Positions 49,853-59,349 of a DNA stretch of 64,000 nucleotides are shown here, in pieces. Under the pieces are notes generated by a model. That model saw only the letters and a program-made list of their open reading frames with translations, did no database searches and had not been told where the DNA came from. This DNA comes from Hymenobacter sp. BRD67 (GTDB taxonomy: Bacteria; Bacteroidota; Bacteroidia; Cytophagales; Hymenobacteraceae), in the NCBI RefSeq assembly GCF_013256425.1, contig NZ_CP053904.1, positions 3,720,001-3,784,000 on the forward strand, given 5' to 3'. Made by a program: the position numbers and the translations under genes. Positions within the stretch are counted from its first letter, which is position 1; each line of letters begins with the position of its first letter.

Positions 49853-49870
49853 GAATTTTCAATAAAATTC
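49853..49870. promoter_or_regulatory. AT-rich inverted repeat in the glycogen synthase/panC divergent promoter
   Basis: GAATTTT-CAAT-AAAATTC lies 32 bases before the panC ATG. It could be an operator or part of a promoter; no regulator is identified. Confidence 0.35.
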
Positions 49871-49901
49871 GTTCAGCTGTATCGTACTATCTCTTAGCTT
49901 G

Positions 49902-50747
49902 ATGCATATTTTTACTACCGCCGCCGAGCTGCGGGCCTACGCGGAGGCCAACCGCCGGGCGGGCCGCCGCCTGGGCCTGGTGCCCACCATGGGCGCCCTG
50001 CACGATGGCCACCTCCAGCTGGTGCAAGCGGCAGCGGCTGAATGCGATGAGGTTATCGCCAGCATTTTTGTCAACCCTACGCAGTTTAACAACCCCGACG
50101 ACCTGCGGCTCTACCCACGCCTGCCCGAGCAGGATGCGGCCCTGCTGGCCCCGGCGGGCTGCACAGCGCTGTTTATGCCCGCAGTAGCGGAGATATATCC
50201 ACAACCCTCTATCCTTCGCTTCGACTTTGGCGCCTTGGAGCGGGTGATGGAAGGCGCTCACCGTCCCGGCCATTTCAATGGCGTAGCCACGGTGGTCAGC
50301 AAGCTGTTTCACCTGGCCCGGCCACACGCGGCTTATTTTGGGCAAAAGGACTTTCAGCAGGTAGCCATTGTGCGCCAGCTGATTGCCGATTTATCGTTCG
50401 ACCTGGAGCTGGTGGTATACCCTACGGTGCGCGAAGCTGATGGCCTGGCCATGTCGTCGCGCAATAGCCGCCTCTCGCCCGCAGCGCGAGCCGTGGCCCC
50501 GCTGCTGCACCAAGTGCTGGAGCAGGCGGCCGGGCAGGTACGCCTGGGCCTGGCAACTGACCAGGTGCAGGCCCAGGCGCTGGCCGCACTGGCCCACGAG
50601 CCCAAATTCAAGCCCGAGTACTTTGAAGTGGCCGATGCCCAGACCTTGCAGCCGGTGACCACGTACGAAACCGGCCGCAGCGTGGTGCTGTGCGTGGCTG
50701 CTCACCTGGATGGTGTGCGGCTGATTGACAACGTGGTGGTTAGCTAA
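49902..50747 (+). CDS. panC: Pantothenate synthetase
   Basis: 281 aa from the ATG at 49902 (a TTG directly before it is less likely). It joins pantoate and beta-alanine using ATP in coenzyme A synthesis. The class I nucleotidyltransferase motifs are PTMGALHDGHLQLV (HxGH), IFVNPTQFN, GHFNGVATVVSKLFHL, YFGQKDFQQVAIVRQL and the KMSKS-like MSSRNSRLS. panD, which often follows in this phylum, is not here. The next gene is convergent. Confidence 0.96.
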   Translation: MHIFTTAAELRAYAEANRRAGRRLGLVPTMGALHDGHLQLVQAAAAECDEVIASIFVNPTQFNNPDDLRLYPRLPEQDAALLAPAGCTALFMPAVAEIYPQPSILRFDFGALERVMEGAHRPGHFNGVATVVSKLFHLARPHAAYFGQKDFQQVAIVRQLIADLSFDLELVVYPTVREADGLAMSSRNSRLSPAARAVAPLLHQVLEQAAGQVRLGLATDQVQAQALAALAHEPKFKPEYFEVADAQTLQPVTTYETGRSVVLCVAAHLDGVRLIDNVVVS

Positions 50748-50767
50748 CCACCTTACGGCCTTCACTA

Positions 50768-51781
50768 CTACCCTCGCGCCTGACTATAATCGATTTCGGT
50801 GTTGTCGCCCAGGTTAAGGCTGTGGTTGAGGCCCCGAAAAGAGGCGTCGGAGCCCACAATGCAGTCGCTCATCACGGCCGAGCTAAGCTCGGAGTACGAG
50901 CCGATGATGCTGTCGCTGACGATGGTGTGGCGGATAATGGTGCGGTCGCCGATAGCCACATTAGGGCCGATAATGGCGTGCTCAATGCGGCAGCCTACTC
51001 CAATGCTCACCGGCGGAATAATGACCGTGTCGGGAAACTCGGGATACTCGCGCACCTGCCGAAACTCGGGCTGGTCGAGCAGGCGGGCGTTGGCTTCGAG
51101 CAGCGTTTCCTTGCGGCCGCAGTCAAACCAGTTATCGACGGCGGCCGTGCGCATGGGCTCCCCTTCCTCAATGAGGTGCATCAGCGCATCGGTAAGCTGG
51201 TACTCCTCATGGGTGCGGCGGCCGGTGCTGAGCAGCCACTCCAGGGCTTCGGCCAGCTTTTCGGCGTTGGCAATTTTGTAGAGGCCCACCAGCGCGTAGT
51301 TCGACTTCGGAATGCGGGGCTTTTCCACCACGCGGCTGACCTCGCCGGCGGCGTTGGTTTCAACGAGGCCAAACAGGCTGGGCGTTTTCACCTCTTTCAC
51401 GGCCAGCACCGAGCCGGGCTGGCGAAGCAGCGCCGGCAAATCAATATCGACAATGGTATCGCCGAGCATGATGAGCACGCCATCAGGGTCGTGGCGGAAG
51501 GTTTCGCGGGCTACCCACAGGGCATGGCCCAGGCCTTCGCGCGGCTCCTGCACCACAAAGGTGGAGTTGAGCTCGGGGTAGTTGCGGCGCACGTACTGCT
51601 CAATTTTCTCGCCCAGATAGCCAATGATGAATACGAACTCGGTGAGGCCCGCCCCACGCAGGCGGTCAATGATGTGGCCCAGAATGGTATTGCCAGCCAC
51701 CGGTACCAGGCTCTTGGGCTGGGTGTGGGTGTGGGGGCGCAGGCGCGAGCCAATGCCAGCAACAGGAATAATGGCTTTCAC
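50768..51781 (-). CDS. Sugar-1-phosphate nucleotidyltransferase (RmlA/GlmU-type)
   Basis: 337 aa. The N-terminal nucleotidyltransferase domain has AIIPVAGIGSRLRPHTHTQP, KSLVPVAGNTILGHIIDRL, GHALWVARETF and GDTIVDIDL. From about residue 245 a left-handed beta-helix of hexapeptide repeats follows (IPPVSIGVGCRIEHAIIGPN, VAIGDRTIIRHTIVSDS). It probably makes an NDP-sugar (glucose- or mannose-type) for cell-surface glycans. Sugar and nucleotide cannot be told from sequence. It is transcribed away from the LemA operon. Confidence 0.9.
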   Translation of the reverse strand: MKAIIPVAGIGSRLRPHTHTQPKSLVPVAGNTILGHIIDRLRGAGLTEFVFIIGYLGEKIEQYVRRNYPELNSTFVVQEPREGLGHALWVARETFRHDPDGVLIMLGDTIVDIDLPALLRQPGSVLAVKEVKTPSLFGLVETNAAGEVSRVVEKPRIPKSNYALVGLYKIANAEKLAEALEWLLSTGRRTHEEYQLTDALMHLIEEGEPMRTAAVDNWFDCGRKETLLEANARLLDQPEFRQVREYPEFPDTVIIPPVSIGVGCRIEHAIIGPNVAIGDRTIIRHTIVSDSIIGSYSELSSAVMSDCIVGSDASFRGLNHSLNLGDNTEIDYSQARG

Positions 51782-52025
51782 TAGAGGGAAAACGGAGAAA
51801 AAGACGAGAAACAGCTAGCGCGTACCGGGCCAAAGCCCGCGTAAGCCGGCTGAAAGATGGGCATGAAACCGCCGCTAGCACAACGGTAAAGGTGAGCTTG
51901 CGTACTTTGGCCGGCCGCTAGCTACTAAACTACCAGCGGCGGCCGGAGTTCGGCGCTGGCAGCAGGTTGGCAGCCACAGCCGGCTAAGATACTTGTTCTT
52001 TTTCCCTCACTTCTTTCTTTCTCTC

Positions 52026-52643
52026 ATGAAACGCCTTCTTCTCTACTTCGCCGCCATGGTCACGCTGCTCTCGCAGTCATCGTGCGGCTACAACGGCATG
52101 GTTCAGCGCGACCAGGCCGTTAAAGCCCAGTGGGCCAATGTGCAGAGCGCCTACCAACGACGCTCCGACCTCATTCCTAACCTCGTAAATACGGTAAAGG
52201 GTGCCGCTAATTTTGAAAAATCGACCCTCGAAGGGGTTATGGAGGCGCGGGCCAAGGCGACGAGCGTGCAGCTGTCGGCCGACCAGCTGACGCCCGAAAA
52301 TATCCAGAAGTTTCAGGCGGCCCAAAGCCAGCTTTCTTCCGGCCTGGGCCGCTTGCTGGCAGTATCCGAAAATTATCCCGAGCTGAAAGCCAATGCCAAC
52401 TTTCAGGAGCTGCAAGCCCAGATTGAAGGCACCGAAAACCGCATAAACGTAGAGCGCAACAAGTTCAACGAGAGCGTAAACGACTACAACACGTTCACCC
52501 GCTCGTTTCCCAACAACTTGTTTGCGGGTATGTTCGGCTTCCCGGCCAAGGGCTATTTTGAGGCCGACCCTGCCGCCAAGGAGGCGCCCAAAGTTGATTT
52601 TGGCGACATGAGCGGCGGCAACACGCCAGCCGGCAGCAAGTAG
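52026..52643 (+). CDS. LemA family lipoprotein
   Basis: 205 aa from ATG 52026. A lipobox (LLSQSSCGYNG) gives a lipid-anchored N-terminus. The LemA helical core shows QRDQAVKAQWANVQSAYQRR, DLIPNLVNTVKGAANFEKST, LSSGLGRLLAVSENYPELKA, FQELQAQIEGTENRINVERN. The C-terminus carries the family RSFPNNLFAGMFGFPAK block. It heads an apparent operon with two TPM-domain proteins, the classic LemA-TPM arrangement whose role is unknown. Confidence 0.92.
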   Translation: MKRLLLYFAAMVTLLSQSSCGYNGMVQRDQAVKAQWANVQSAYQRRSDLIPNLVNTVKGAANFEKSTLEGVMEARAKATSVQLSADQLTPENIQKFQAAQSQLSSGLGRLLAVSENYPELKANANFQELQAQIEGTENRINVERNKFNESVNDYNTFTRSFPNNLFAGMFGFPAKGYFEADPAAKEAPKVDFGDMSGGNTPAGSK

Positions 52644-52660
52644 AGTTAACCGTTGTGAGT

Positions 52661-52741
52661 TAAAAGTTAAGCAGCTGCGGGAAGAGAAGGCAACCAAGAA
52701 TTTCTTTGCCAACTCCCCTCCCGCCAGCTTCTTAACTTTTA
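52661..52741 (+). repeat. Inverted repeat between lemA-like and first TPM gene
   Basis: TAAAAGTTAAGCAGCTG (52661-52677) pairs with CCAGCTTCTTAACTTTTA (52724-52741). It is a possible partial terminator or RNA-processing hairpin inside the operon. Confidence 0.5.
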
Positions 52742-52785
52742 CTTTTTTGACTCATAACTCCTAACTTTTACCTTATTTCTCTGCC

Positions 52786-53247
52786 ATGACTCATCCCCTT
52801 ACTCCCGAGCAGGAAAAAGCACTCGTGGCCGCCATTAAGGCCGCTGAGCTGCGCACCTCGGGCGAAATACGGCTCCATCTGGAAGACAAATGCCCGACGC
52901 CGGAACCCCTCGACCGGGCCGCGCAGGTATTTGCCGAGCTGAAGATGCACCACACCAAGCTCCGCAATGGGGTTCTGTTTTACCTGGCCTGGCAAACGCG
53001 GCAGTTTGCCGTGGTGGGCGATGCGGGCATCAACTCGTCGGTACCCGACGACTTCTGGGAAGACGTGAAGGAAACCGTGGTGGGCCATTTTCGGCAGGAG
53101 CAATACGTAACCGGACTCGAGCGGGGCATCCGGCTGGTGGGCGAGCAGCTGCGGCAGCTATTTCCATACGATGCGGCTACCGATGTCAATGAGCTCGACG
53201 ACGATATATCTTACGGAAGCGATATTCCATCCACCTCAGGCCAATGA
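52786..53247 (+). CDS. TPM domain protein, cytoplasmic-type
   Basis: 153 aa without a signal peptide. The TPM_phosphatase domain shows LTPEQEKALVAAIKAAELRT, SGEIRLHLEDKCPTPEPLDR, AAQVFAELKMHHTKLRNGVL, FAVVGDAGINSSVPDDFWED. The stop overlaps the next gene's start (ATGA at 53244-53247), so translation is coupled. Second gene of the LemA-TPM-TPM unit. TPM domains in other organisms have been called phosphatases or photosystem repair factors; the activity here is unknown. Confidence 0.9.
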   Translation: MTHPLTPEQEKALVAAIKAAELRTSGEIRLHLEDKCPTPEPLDRAAQVFAELKMHHTKLRNGVLFYLAWQTRQFAVVGDAGINSSVPDDFWEDVKETVVGHFRQEQYVTGLERGIRLVGEQLRQLFPYDAATDVNELDDDISYGSDIPSTSGQ

Positions 53248-54073
53248 ACTCTCTGCTTATAATGCAGCCACGGCACCTTGCCTCGCGCCTGGTAGCCGGC
53301 CTTTGGCTTCTCTTGTTCTGGCTGGCACTAAGTCTGAGCGCCCATGCTCAGAACGTGCCCGCCCGCCCCGACCCGCCGCACCTGGTAAATGACCTGGCCG
53401 GGCTACTGCAGCCCCAGGAAGTAACGGCGCTGGAGCAAAAGCTGGTAGCCTACAACGACAGCACGTCGTCGCAGATTGCCGTCGTTACCGTGCCCACGCT
53501 CGATGGCAACGACATTGCCGACTATGCCCAGAAGCTGTACGAAAGCTGGGGCATTGGGCGCAAGGGCAAAGACAACGGCGTGCTGGTGCTCGTCGCCGTC
53601 AAAGAGCACGATGCGCGCATCCAAACCGGCTACGGCATGGAGGGGGCCATCCCGGATGCGCTGGCCAAGCGTATCATCAGCAATACGCTGGTGCCGGCAT
53701 TCCAGCAAAAAAACTACTATGCGGGCCTCGACCGGGCTACCGACCAGCTTATTGCCCTGGCAAAAGGCGAATACAAGGCCGACCCGGCCGATGCGCAGCG
53801 CCAGGGCGGCAGCCGCGACAACTCGGGCTCCGGGCCGGGCTTCTGGATAATTATTGGCGTACTCGTGCTGTTTTTCATTCTGCGCTCGCGGGGTGGTGGC
53901 GGCCGGGGTGGCCGGGGCGGCGGCTTCATTGCGCCTATCATCTTCGGCGACTTCTCCGGTGGCCGGGGGTGTTTGGTGGCGGGGGCGGCTTCGGCGGTGG
54001 AGGAGGCGGGGGTGGCTTTGGCGGCTTCGGGGGCGGCAGCAGCGGCGGCGGCGGCGCCAGCGGCAGCTGGTAG
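53244..54073 (+). CDS. TPM domain membrane protein, YgcG-like (frameshifted as written)
   Basis: A signal peptide (LVAGLWLLLFWLALSLSAHA) and a TPM domain (PPHLVNDLAGLLQPQEVTAL, QIAVVTVPTLDGNDIADYAQ, WGIGRKGKDNGVLVLVAVKE, RIQTGYGMEGAIPDALAKRI). One membrane helix (GFWIIIGVLVLFFIL) and a Gly-rich tail follow. The written frame leaves the tail at GGGGG 53965-53969 and runs into Ala-rich sequence to 54083. One added G gives the usual Gly/Phe tail ending SGGGGASGSW at 54073 (276 aa). Translation-coupled to the preceding TPM gene. Confidence 0.88.
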
Positions 54074-54089
54074 CAATGAGTAAATAAGT

Positions 54090-54159
54090 AATGGATAAGG
54101 AGGGTGCTAGGTAATTGGGCGTCGTGACGCCCAATTACCTAGCACCCTCCTTATCCATT
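54090..54159. terminator. 34-bp perfect palindromic bidirectional terminator
   Basis: Positions 54090-54123 are the exact complement of 54126-54159. The hairpin lies between the convergent TPM and exonuclease genes and contains the last codons and stop of the exonuclease. Confidence 0.9.
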
Positions 54160-54755
54160 TTATAGGCTGGCCGCTCGTAGAAGGGTCGCAACAGGCGCAC
54201 TACCTCCAGCGCGTCGGCCAGGGCCTCGTGGGCTACGTGGGGCTCGGCGTCGCCGGCGCGGGCCTGGCAGATAAGCATACTCGGCAGGCGCGAGTCTTTG
54301 TGCCAATTGAGGTAAAAGGCGGCCGGGTCGAGCACGGCCGGGTCAGCTTTTACCAGGGTGCCCCAGCCTGGCAGCTGCCGCAGGAAAAGCAGGTCGAAGG
54401 TGCCCACATTTTTGCCGGCCAGCGTGACGCTCACGCAGTCCTGCTTATTGGTTTTGAAGCCATTAGCCAGCAGAAACTCCCGCAGCTGCGGCAGCACGTC
54501 CTCGGGCTGGCAGATGTCAGCCGCCCCGGCGTTGCCCTTATCAGCCAGATCTTGCAGCAGGCGGGCATTCAGAGCCAGGGCGCCGGGCGTGCCGGTCAGC
54601 TCGCGGTAGCGCAGTGCCCGGCGAAAGGCCGGCAGCTCGGCCAGCGGCGTTGTGGCCGAGCGGCGGGTGTCTTCCACTACAGCAGCAAGCTCTAATACCT
54701 GGTGGCGAAGCGGGTCGGAGCCACTGGTTTCAAGGTCGAGCGAGACATAGCGCAT
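54135..54755 (-). CDS. DnaQ-like 3'-5' exonuclease (DEDDh superfamily)
   Basis: 206 aa. The exonuclease motifs are ExoI YVSLDLETSGSDPL (Asp-x-Glu), ExoII AGKNVGTFDLLFLRQL and ExoIII HVAHEALADALEVV (His and Asp). It removes nucleotides from RNA or DNA 3' ends; relatives include oligoribonuclease, RNase T and the DNA polymerase III epsilon subunit. The true substrate is unknown. The final codons MDKEGAR and the stop fall within the long palindrome at 54090-54159. recJ follows upstream on the same strand. Confidence 0.87.
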   Translation of the reverse strand: MRYVSLDLETSGSDPLRHQVLELAAVVEDTRRSATTPLAELPAFRRALRYRELTGTPGALALNARLLQDLADKGNAGAADICQPEDVLPQLREFLLANGFKTNKQDCVSVTLAGKNVGTFDLLFLRQLPGWGTLVKADPAVLDPAAFYLNWHKDSRLPSMLICQARAGDAEPHVAHEALADALEVVRLLRPFYERPAYKMDKEGAR

Positions 54756-54836
54756 TTTTTAATGGGTAATTATTCGATAAGTAATATATATTTTATACGA
54801 TATCAATCATTAGCCATTAACAAATTAACCATTAAT

Positions 54837-56713
54837 TTACTCTCCCCAACGCAGGTCAATCAGGCGCAGCTGTAAGGTGCGCTGCCCTCTGAACTCATTC
54901 ATTTCCAGGGTGTAGCACACGCCAATCTCGGTATCGGGGGTTTCGAGCAGGCGGGTCAGGTAGTGGCCCAGCCCAAATCCAATAGCTTCGAGCACCATAC
55001 CCGGCGACTTGCCCGGCTGCATCAGCCTGATTTTAAGATGGCCGGCCTGCCCTACCGGCCGTACTGAGCCAGGCACGGCCCGTACGCCGTAGCTGGCAAA
55101 TATGGGCGCGGGGTTGCCGGGCCCGTAGGGCTCCAGGCGACCCAGCTGCCCCAAAAACTCCTCGGTGAGCTGGGTAAAATCTACCTCTGCATCAACTTCA
55201 ACAGGACGTACCGGCAGCTGGCCCACGGGCAGCCGGGCCGCCACCTCGCGCATAAACTGCTCGCGGAAAGCCGGCACGTTTTCGATGGGCAGCGCCAGGC
55301 CGGCCGCCGCCTTGTGCCCGCCAAACTGCCGGAGCAGCGGCGCACAGGCCTCCAGCACCTCGTGCACATCAAACCCCGATACGGAACGGGCCGAGCCGGT
55401 AGCCAGGCCGTCGCGCTCGGTAAGGATAACGGTGGGCCGGTAGTATTGGTCGAGGCAGCGCGAGGCTACAATGCCCAGCACGCCCTGCGGCCAGTGCGGC
55501 TGGTAAAGCACCGTGGCGGGTGCCGTAGGCCCGGCGGGGTCTTCGGCAATCAGCGCCAGGGCCTCCTGGGTTGTTCGCGCATCGGAGAGGCGGCGCTCCT
55601 GGTTCATGTGGTCTACCACCTCGGCCGTGTAGCGGGCCTCCTGCTGGGTAGAGGCCAGCAGCATATTTACGGCGCGATGGGCATCGCCCATGCGCCCGGC
55701 AGCGTTGATGCGCGGCGCAAACCCAAACACCAATGAGCTAAGGCTCAGCGGCCCCTGTCGTGGAGTGGCCAGCTCGTGCAACGCCGCCAGGCCAGGGCGT
55801 AACCCTTCGCTGGCGGTAGCAGACAGTAAGCTCAGCAGCGGGGCGGGGCCGTCGAGGGTATCGGCCGAAGCCAGGGCCGATGCTTGTGGCACGGCAAACG
55901 CCGCGGCTTGCGTTACATTGAAGCGGCGCAGGCCGTGAGCGGCCAGAATCCGGTTTTCGCCGGTTACGGGCACTACATCGGCGGCAATGCTCACCGTTAC
56001 GAGGTCGAGCTGGGCATAGAGGGGGCGAGCGGCAGATTCAGCTTTTCGGTAAAAGCCTGCAACAGCTTAAAGCCTACGCCGCAGCCCGACAAGTCGGGGT
56101 ACGGATAATTGCAATCCAGGCGCTTGGGGTCGAGCACGGCCACGGCGGGCGGCAGCTCATCGCCGGGCAAGTGGTGGTCACAGATTACGAAGTCGATACC
56201 CAGCGTATTGGCATACGCTACCTGCTCCACGGCCTTAACGCCGCAGTCGAGCGCAATTATCAGCCCTACGCCCTGCTGCTGCGCGTAGTCCACGGCCTGC
56301 ATCGAGATGCCGTAGCCTTCGCGGTGGCGGTCGGGGATGTAGGGTTGCAGGCGGCTTTCTTCTTCGGGGGTATCAGGGGCATCTACCAGTGGCCGCAGGT
56401 AGCTGATTATCAAGGCTACCGACGTAATACCATCGACATCGTAGTCGCCCAGTACCAGCAGCTTCTCGCCCCCGTCAATGGCCTGGCGCAGGCGGGCCAC
56501 GGCGCGGTCCATGTCACACATCAGCCAGGGCGAGGCCAGCTTAGCCAGGTCGGGTTCAAAAAAATCGCGGGCCGCAGCCGGGGTTTCAATGCCACGCTGC
56601 ACCAGCAGGCGGGCCAGTACCGGGCTGAGGCTCAGCGCCTGCCCCAGCCCGGCCACCACGGCGGGGTCGGGCGAGGGCGCAAAAATCCAGCGCTTGAGCG
56701 GTATAACAGCCAT
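54837..56713 (-). CDS. recJ: Single-stranded-DNA-specific exonuclease RecJ (frameshifted as written)
   Basis: A 5'-3' ssDNA exonuclease of repair and recombination. The DHH domain is in the first frame (ATG 56713): LLVLGDYDVDGITSVALI, ALDCGVKA, FVICDHHLPGDELPPAVAVL, LDPKRLDCNYPYPDLSGCGV. It breaks at GGGGG 56021-56025. One added base gives LNLPLAPLYAQLDLVTVSIA, and the DHHA1 and OB domains follow (FGFAPRINAAGRMGDAHRAV, GSARSVSGFDVHEVLEAC, QFGGHKAAAGLAL). Restored length 625 aa. A -7 box lies 24 bases before the ATG. Confidence 0.95.
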
Positions 56714-56737
56714 TAATTTATCGAACAGGAATAGCCT

Positions 56738-56745
56738 CAAAAGTA
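56738..56745 (-). promoter_or_regulatory. -7 element of recJ (TACTTTTG)
   Basis: Minus-strand TACTTTTG, 24 bases upstream of the 56713 ATG. Confidence 0.5.
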
Positions 56746-56792
56746 CGCAAAATTTAGCCGACGTACCTTCGACAGGCCCCTTCCCCGTTCCT

Positions 56793-56901
56793 ATGCATCG
56801 CCTCCGCGAGTTTTATCAGCGCTACCGCCAGTATATTTTGTCCGATGGGCTATCTGGTGTTCATCGTAGCGCTGGCCCTCATGTTTACCTTTTTCAGCTA
56901 A
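56793..56901 (+). CDS. Possible small membrane protein split by a frameshift
   Basis: ATG 56793 begins a basic amphipathic segment (MHRLREFYQRYRQYILSD). The adjacent frame at once encodes a transmembrane helix (MGYLVFIVALALMFTFFS) and stops at TAA 56901. Together they would form a 36-aa basic-then-membrane peptide like other tiny Bacteroidota membrane proteins. The two parts need a frame change near 56847. It is divergent from recJ and is tentative. Confidence 0.35.
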
Positions 56902-56988
56902 GCTATAAGTCCGACGGCTGCTTCACTCCCTATTCCTGACTGATTCCTGCGTTCAGGAGTAAGGCAGTGTTTGAGAAGCATTATTTTA

Positions 56989-58625
56989 TTTCACGTATTG
57001 GAAACGGTCGTGGCTGTTGCAGAAGTATCGGAGAAGTAGGGCGCTCGTATAAAACGGATGCAAGGCCAGAAAGACTTCCACGATAAACTCAGCCTGTGCT
57101 TCCGCCTCTCCGAGCGCGTGCCCAAGCACAATTTCTATCGTCGTTTGCGCGACCTCTTGGACTGGGAGTTCCTGCGTGAGCAGACCCGCCCCGTTTACAG
57201 TCATACCGGGCAGCCTTCGCTCGACCCCGTCGTGTTTTTCAAGTTGGTACTAGTGGGGCGGCTGGAAAATATCGTCAGCGACCGCCGCTTAATCGAGCAG
57301 TGCGCCCTGCGGCTCGATATCCTCTACTTTCTGGGCTACGAAGTCGACGAGGATTTGCCTTGGCACTCGACCATTAGCCGCACCCGCCAGCTGTATCCGA
57401 CTGCCGTCTTTGAGCACCTGTTCGACCAGGTATTTGCCCAGTGCGTGCGCGCCGGGCTAGTGGCGGGCGATACGCAGGTGGTAGATTCGGCCCCCGTCAA
57501 AGCGGCGGCTTCGCTCGATACGCTGCGCGAGAAGTCCGCGGCCGTGGGCCCTTCCTTAACAGTTGCCGGCAAGCCGCCGGTGCTACCAGTCCCCGTCGAG
57601 CAGTCCACACCTGCCCACCAGCTGCGCCGCGAGGCGGCCCGGCGGGCCAAACGGCAAGCCGGGCCGGGTGGACTGGGCGCCCAGCACCCCAAAGCCCAGC
57701 TGCTGAGCAATAAGACCCACTATAGTCCCACCGACCCCGAAGCGCGCATTTCCGTCAAGCCCGGCAAAGCCCGCGCCCTCAACTATCTGTGCAGCGTGGC
57801 CGTGGACACAGCCAGCGGCCTCATCAGCCACATCCAAGCCGACTTTGCCGACCGTCGCGACAGTGCGCACTTGCCAGAGCTGGTCGCTCGGCTGCAAACC
57901 CGGCTAGCGACCAACGAGTTGCCCATGCACGACTTGGTAGCTGATACGGGCTACTCCAACGGCTTCAACTATGTTTTTCTGGAGCAGCGCGGGATTACGC
58001 CCTGGATTCCCGTGTTTGGGCACTACAAGCCAGCCCCCGAAGGCTTTACGTATGAAACGGAGCTAGATGCGTTTCGCTGTCCAGCGGGCAAGTTGCTGCC
58101 TTTTCGCAATTATGCCACCAGCAAAGACGGCAACTGGGTCAAGAATTACCGGGCGGCTTATCAGGACTGCCAGCACTGCCCGTTGAAGATGAGCTGCACC
58201 CCGGCCGCGCCCCAGCAGAAGTTCGTGCGCTCGGCTTTTGATGCGGCCTATCGGCGCGCGTGGCACCGGCAACACAGTCGGGCCGGCCAGCAGATGCGCC
58301 GGCTCCGGCAACGCACCGTCGAACCAGTTTTTGGCAGCTTACTCCACCACTACGGGCTACGACGGGTCGGCACCAAGGGCCAGGCAGCAGCTCATAAAAC
58401 TATGCTGCTCAGTGCGATTGCCTACAACTTGAAGAAGCTGCTCAAGCATCAGCCAAAGCAGCCCGCCAGCGTGGCACTGGCCCTATACCCGGCGCAACAA
58501 GGGCCCTATAGCTCGCTTTTTAGCGCTTGGTTGACCGATTCTAACTCTCTTCAAGTCAGTTCTCTAACTGAGTGCCTACCCACCTGGAGTTCTGCAACAG
58601 CCACGGTCGTTTGCAGTATGTAAAA
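56989..58625 (+). mobile_element. IS1182-family insertion sequence
   Basis: Imperfect terminal inverted repeats of about 36 bases (56989-57024 and 58590-58625, sharing CGTGGCTGTTGCAGAA) flank one long transposase gene. Outer ends and target duplication are not certain. Confidence 0.75.
57058..58623 (+). CDS. IS1182-family transposase
   Basis: 521 aa, a typical size. The N-terminal DUF772-like domain is SLCFRLSERVPKHNFYRRLR, LDPVVFFKLVLVGRLENIVS, LGYEVDEDLPWHSTISRTRQ. The DDE core shows VAGDTQVVDSAPVKAAA, the second Asp in HDLVADTGYSNGFNY and the C-terminal Glu in RQRTVEPVFGSLLHHYGLRR. A Cys cluster (CQHCPLKMSC) is usual in the family. The frame is uninterrupted. The stop lies in the right inverted repeat. 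Confidence 0.93.
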   Translation: MQGQKDFHDKLSLCFRLSERVPKHNFYRRLRDLLDWEFLREQTRPVYSHTGQPSLDPVVFFKLVLVGRLENIVSDRRLIEQCALRLDILYFLGYEVDEDLPWHSTISRTRQLYPTAVFEHLFDQVFAQCVRAGLVAGDTQVVDSAPVKAAASLDTLREKSAAVGPSLTVAGKPPVLPVPVEQSTPAHQLRREAARRAKRQAGPGGLGAQHPKAQLLSNKTHYSPTDPEARISVKPGKARALNYLCSVAVDTASGLISHIQADFADRRDSAHLPELVARLQTRLATNELPMHDLVADTGYSNGFNYVFLEQRGITPWIPVFGHYKPAPEGFTYETELDAFRCPAGKLLPFRNYATSKDGNWVKNYRAAYQDCQHCPLKMSCTPAAPQQKFVRSAFDAAYRRAWHRQHSRAGQQMRRLRQRTVEPVFGSLLHHYGLRRVGTKGQAAAHKTMLLSAIAYNLKKLLKHQPKQPASVALALYPAQQGPYSSLFSAWLTDSNSLQVSSLTECLPTWSSATATVVCSM

Positions 58626-58732
58626 GTGGCTCTGGCTCATTTAAATCACCGTTTTCGTGAATGCTCGTTTATCCTTCGGACTTTCCCTTAATAGGGTGCT
58701 TATCTTATCGTTTTACCGCCTTTCCTGCTCTC

Positions 58733-59089
58733 ATGCTGCCTATTTCACAATATGTACTGTACGGTTTAATGGACAAGGGGGATTCTTCTAATCCTGAACT
58801 ACTCGCGCTCCTTCAAGAACTGGCCCCTTCGGCTACTGTGGATTTTGTAATGCCCCGTTACCGTTTATACGATGTCTATGAGACCCGTCTGGGATTAACT
58901 CAATACGTCACAGGGGAATTTTACGAGGGATTAAGGGAGGCGGTAGAAGCAATGGCTGCTAGCTCACTGGCCAACATCCGTCTTCTCGACGTCGAGTGCC
59001 TGGAGGGCGATTGCATTCTATTTGTAGAGGAAAATCTGAAGGAGGTACTTGGCATTATCTACTTCCCGCATAAGAGTGAAGCGGAATGA
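58733..59089 (+). CDS. Hypothetical protein, about 118 aa, between IS elements
   Basis: ATG 58733 is favoured (MLPISQYVLYGLMDKGDS); the frame opens at 58661. It is a small acidic soluble protein with an even helix/strand pattern (LLALLQELAPSATVDFVMPR, YVTGEFYEGLREAVEAMAAS, LEGDCILFVEENLKEVLGII). No signal peptide. GC content is lower than that of core genes and it sits between IS1182 and IS5 copies, so it was probably acquired. The size and acidity would fit an immunity-type protein, but nothing proves it. Confidence 0.5.
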   Translation: MLPISQYVLYGLMDKGDSSNPELLALLQELAPSATVDFVMPRYRLYDVYETRLGLTQYVTGEFYEGLREAVEAMAASSLANIRLLDVECLEGDCILFVEENLKEVLGIIYFPHKSEAE

Positions 59090-59349
59090 GCTTCATTAAA
59101 TGCTCCCTTTCTTAAACTGCGAACAGCAGCCCCGCACCAAGTGCCAGCAGGCCGGTGCAGGGCCCGGCGAGTTTAAGAAACTCGTCTACGATTCAAAGTT
59201 TACGAAACCGGCCGGAGGGACAAGTTTCGTAGACTGCCCAACACCGCTAAAAACAAGACCCCAAACCGGAAAAGTACCACGCCGGGCACAGCGGCCGGTG
59301 AGGCCAAAACCCGCACTTATTCCGAGGTGGTGGTTATAAGACTTTTTAT
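59090..59349. other. Gap with near-repeats before IS5 copy 2
   Basis: 260 bases with no credible gene. GTCTACGA (near 59184) and TCGTAGAC (near 59227) are inverted, and AAAGTTTACGAAAC and AAGTTTCGTAGAC are related direct copies. It could be the scar of an older element. Confidence 0.35.

Noticed and set aside
58733..59089. Immunity protein of a polymorphic toxin system
   Set aside because: Size and acidity fit, but no toxin gene or known immunity motif is nearby.
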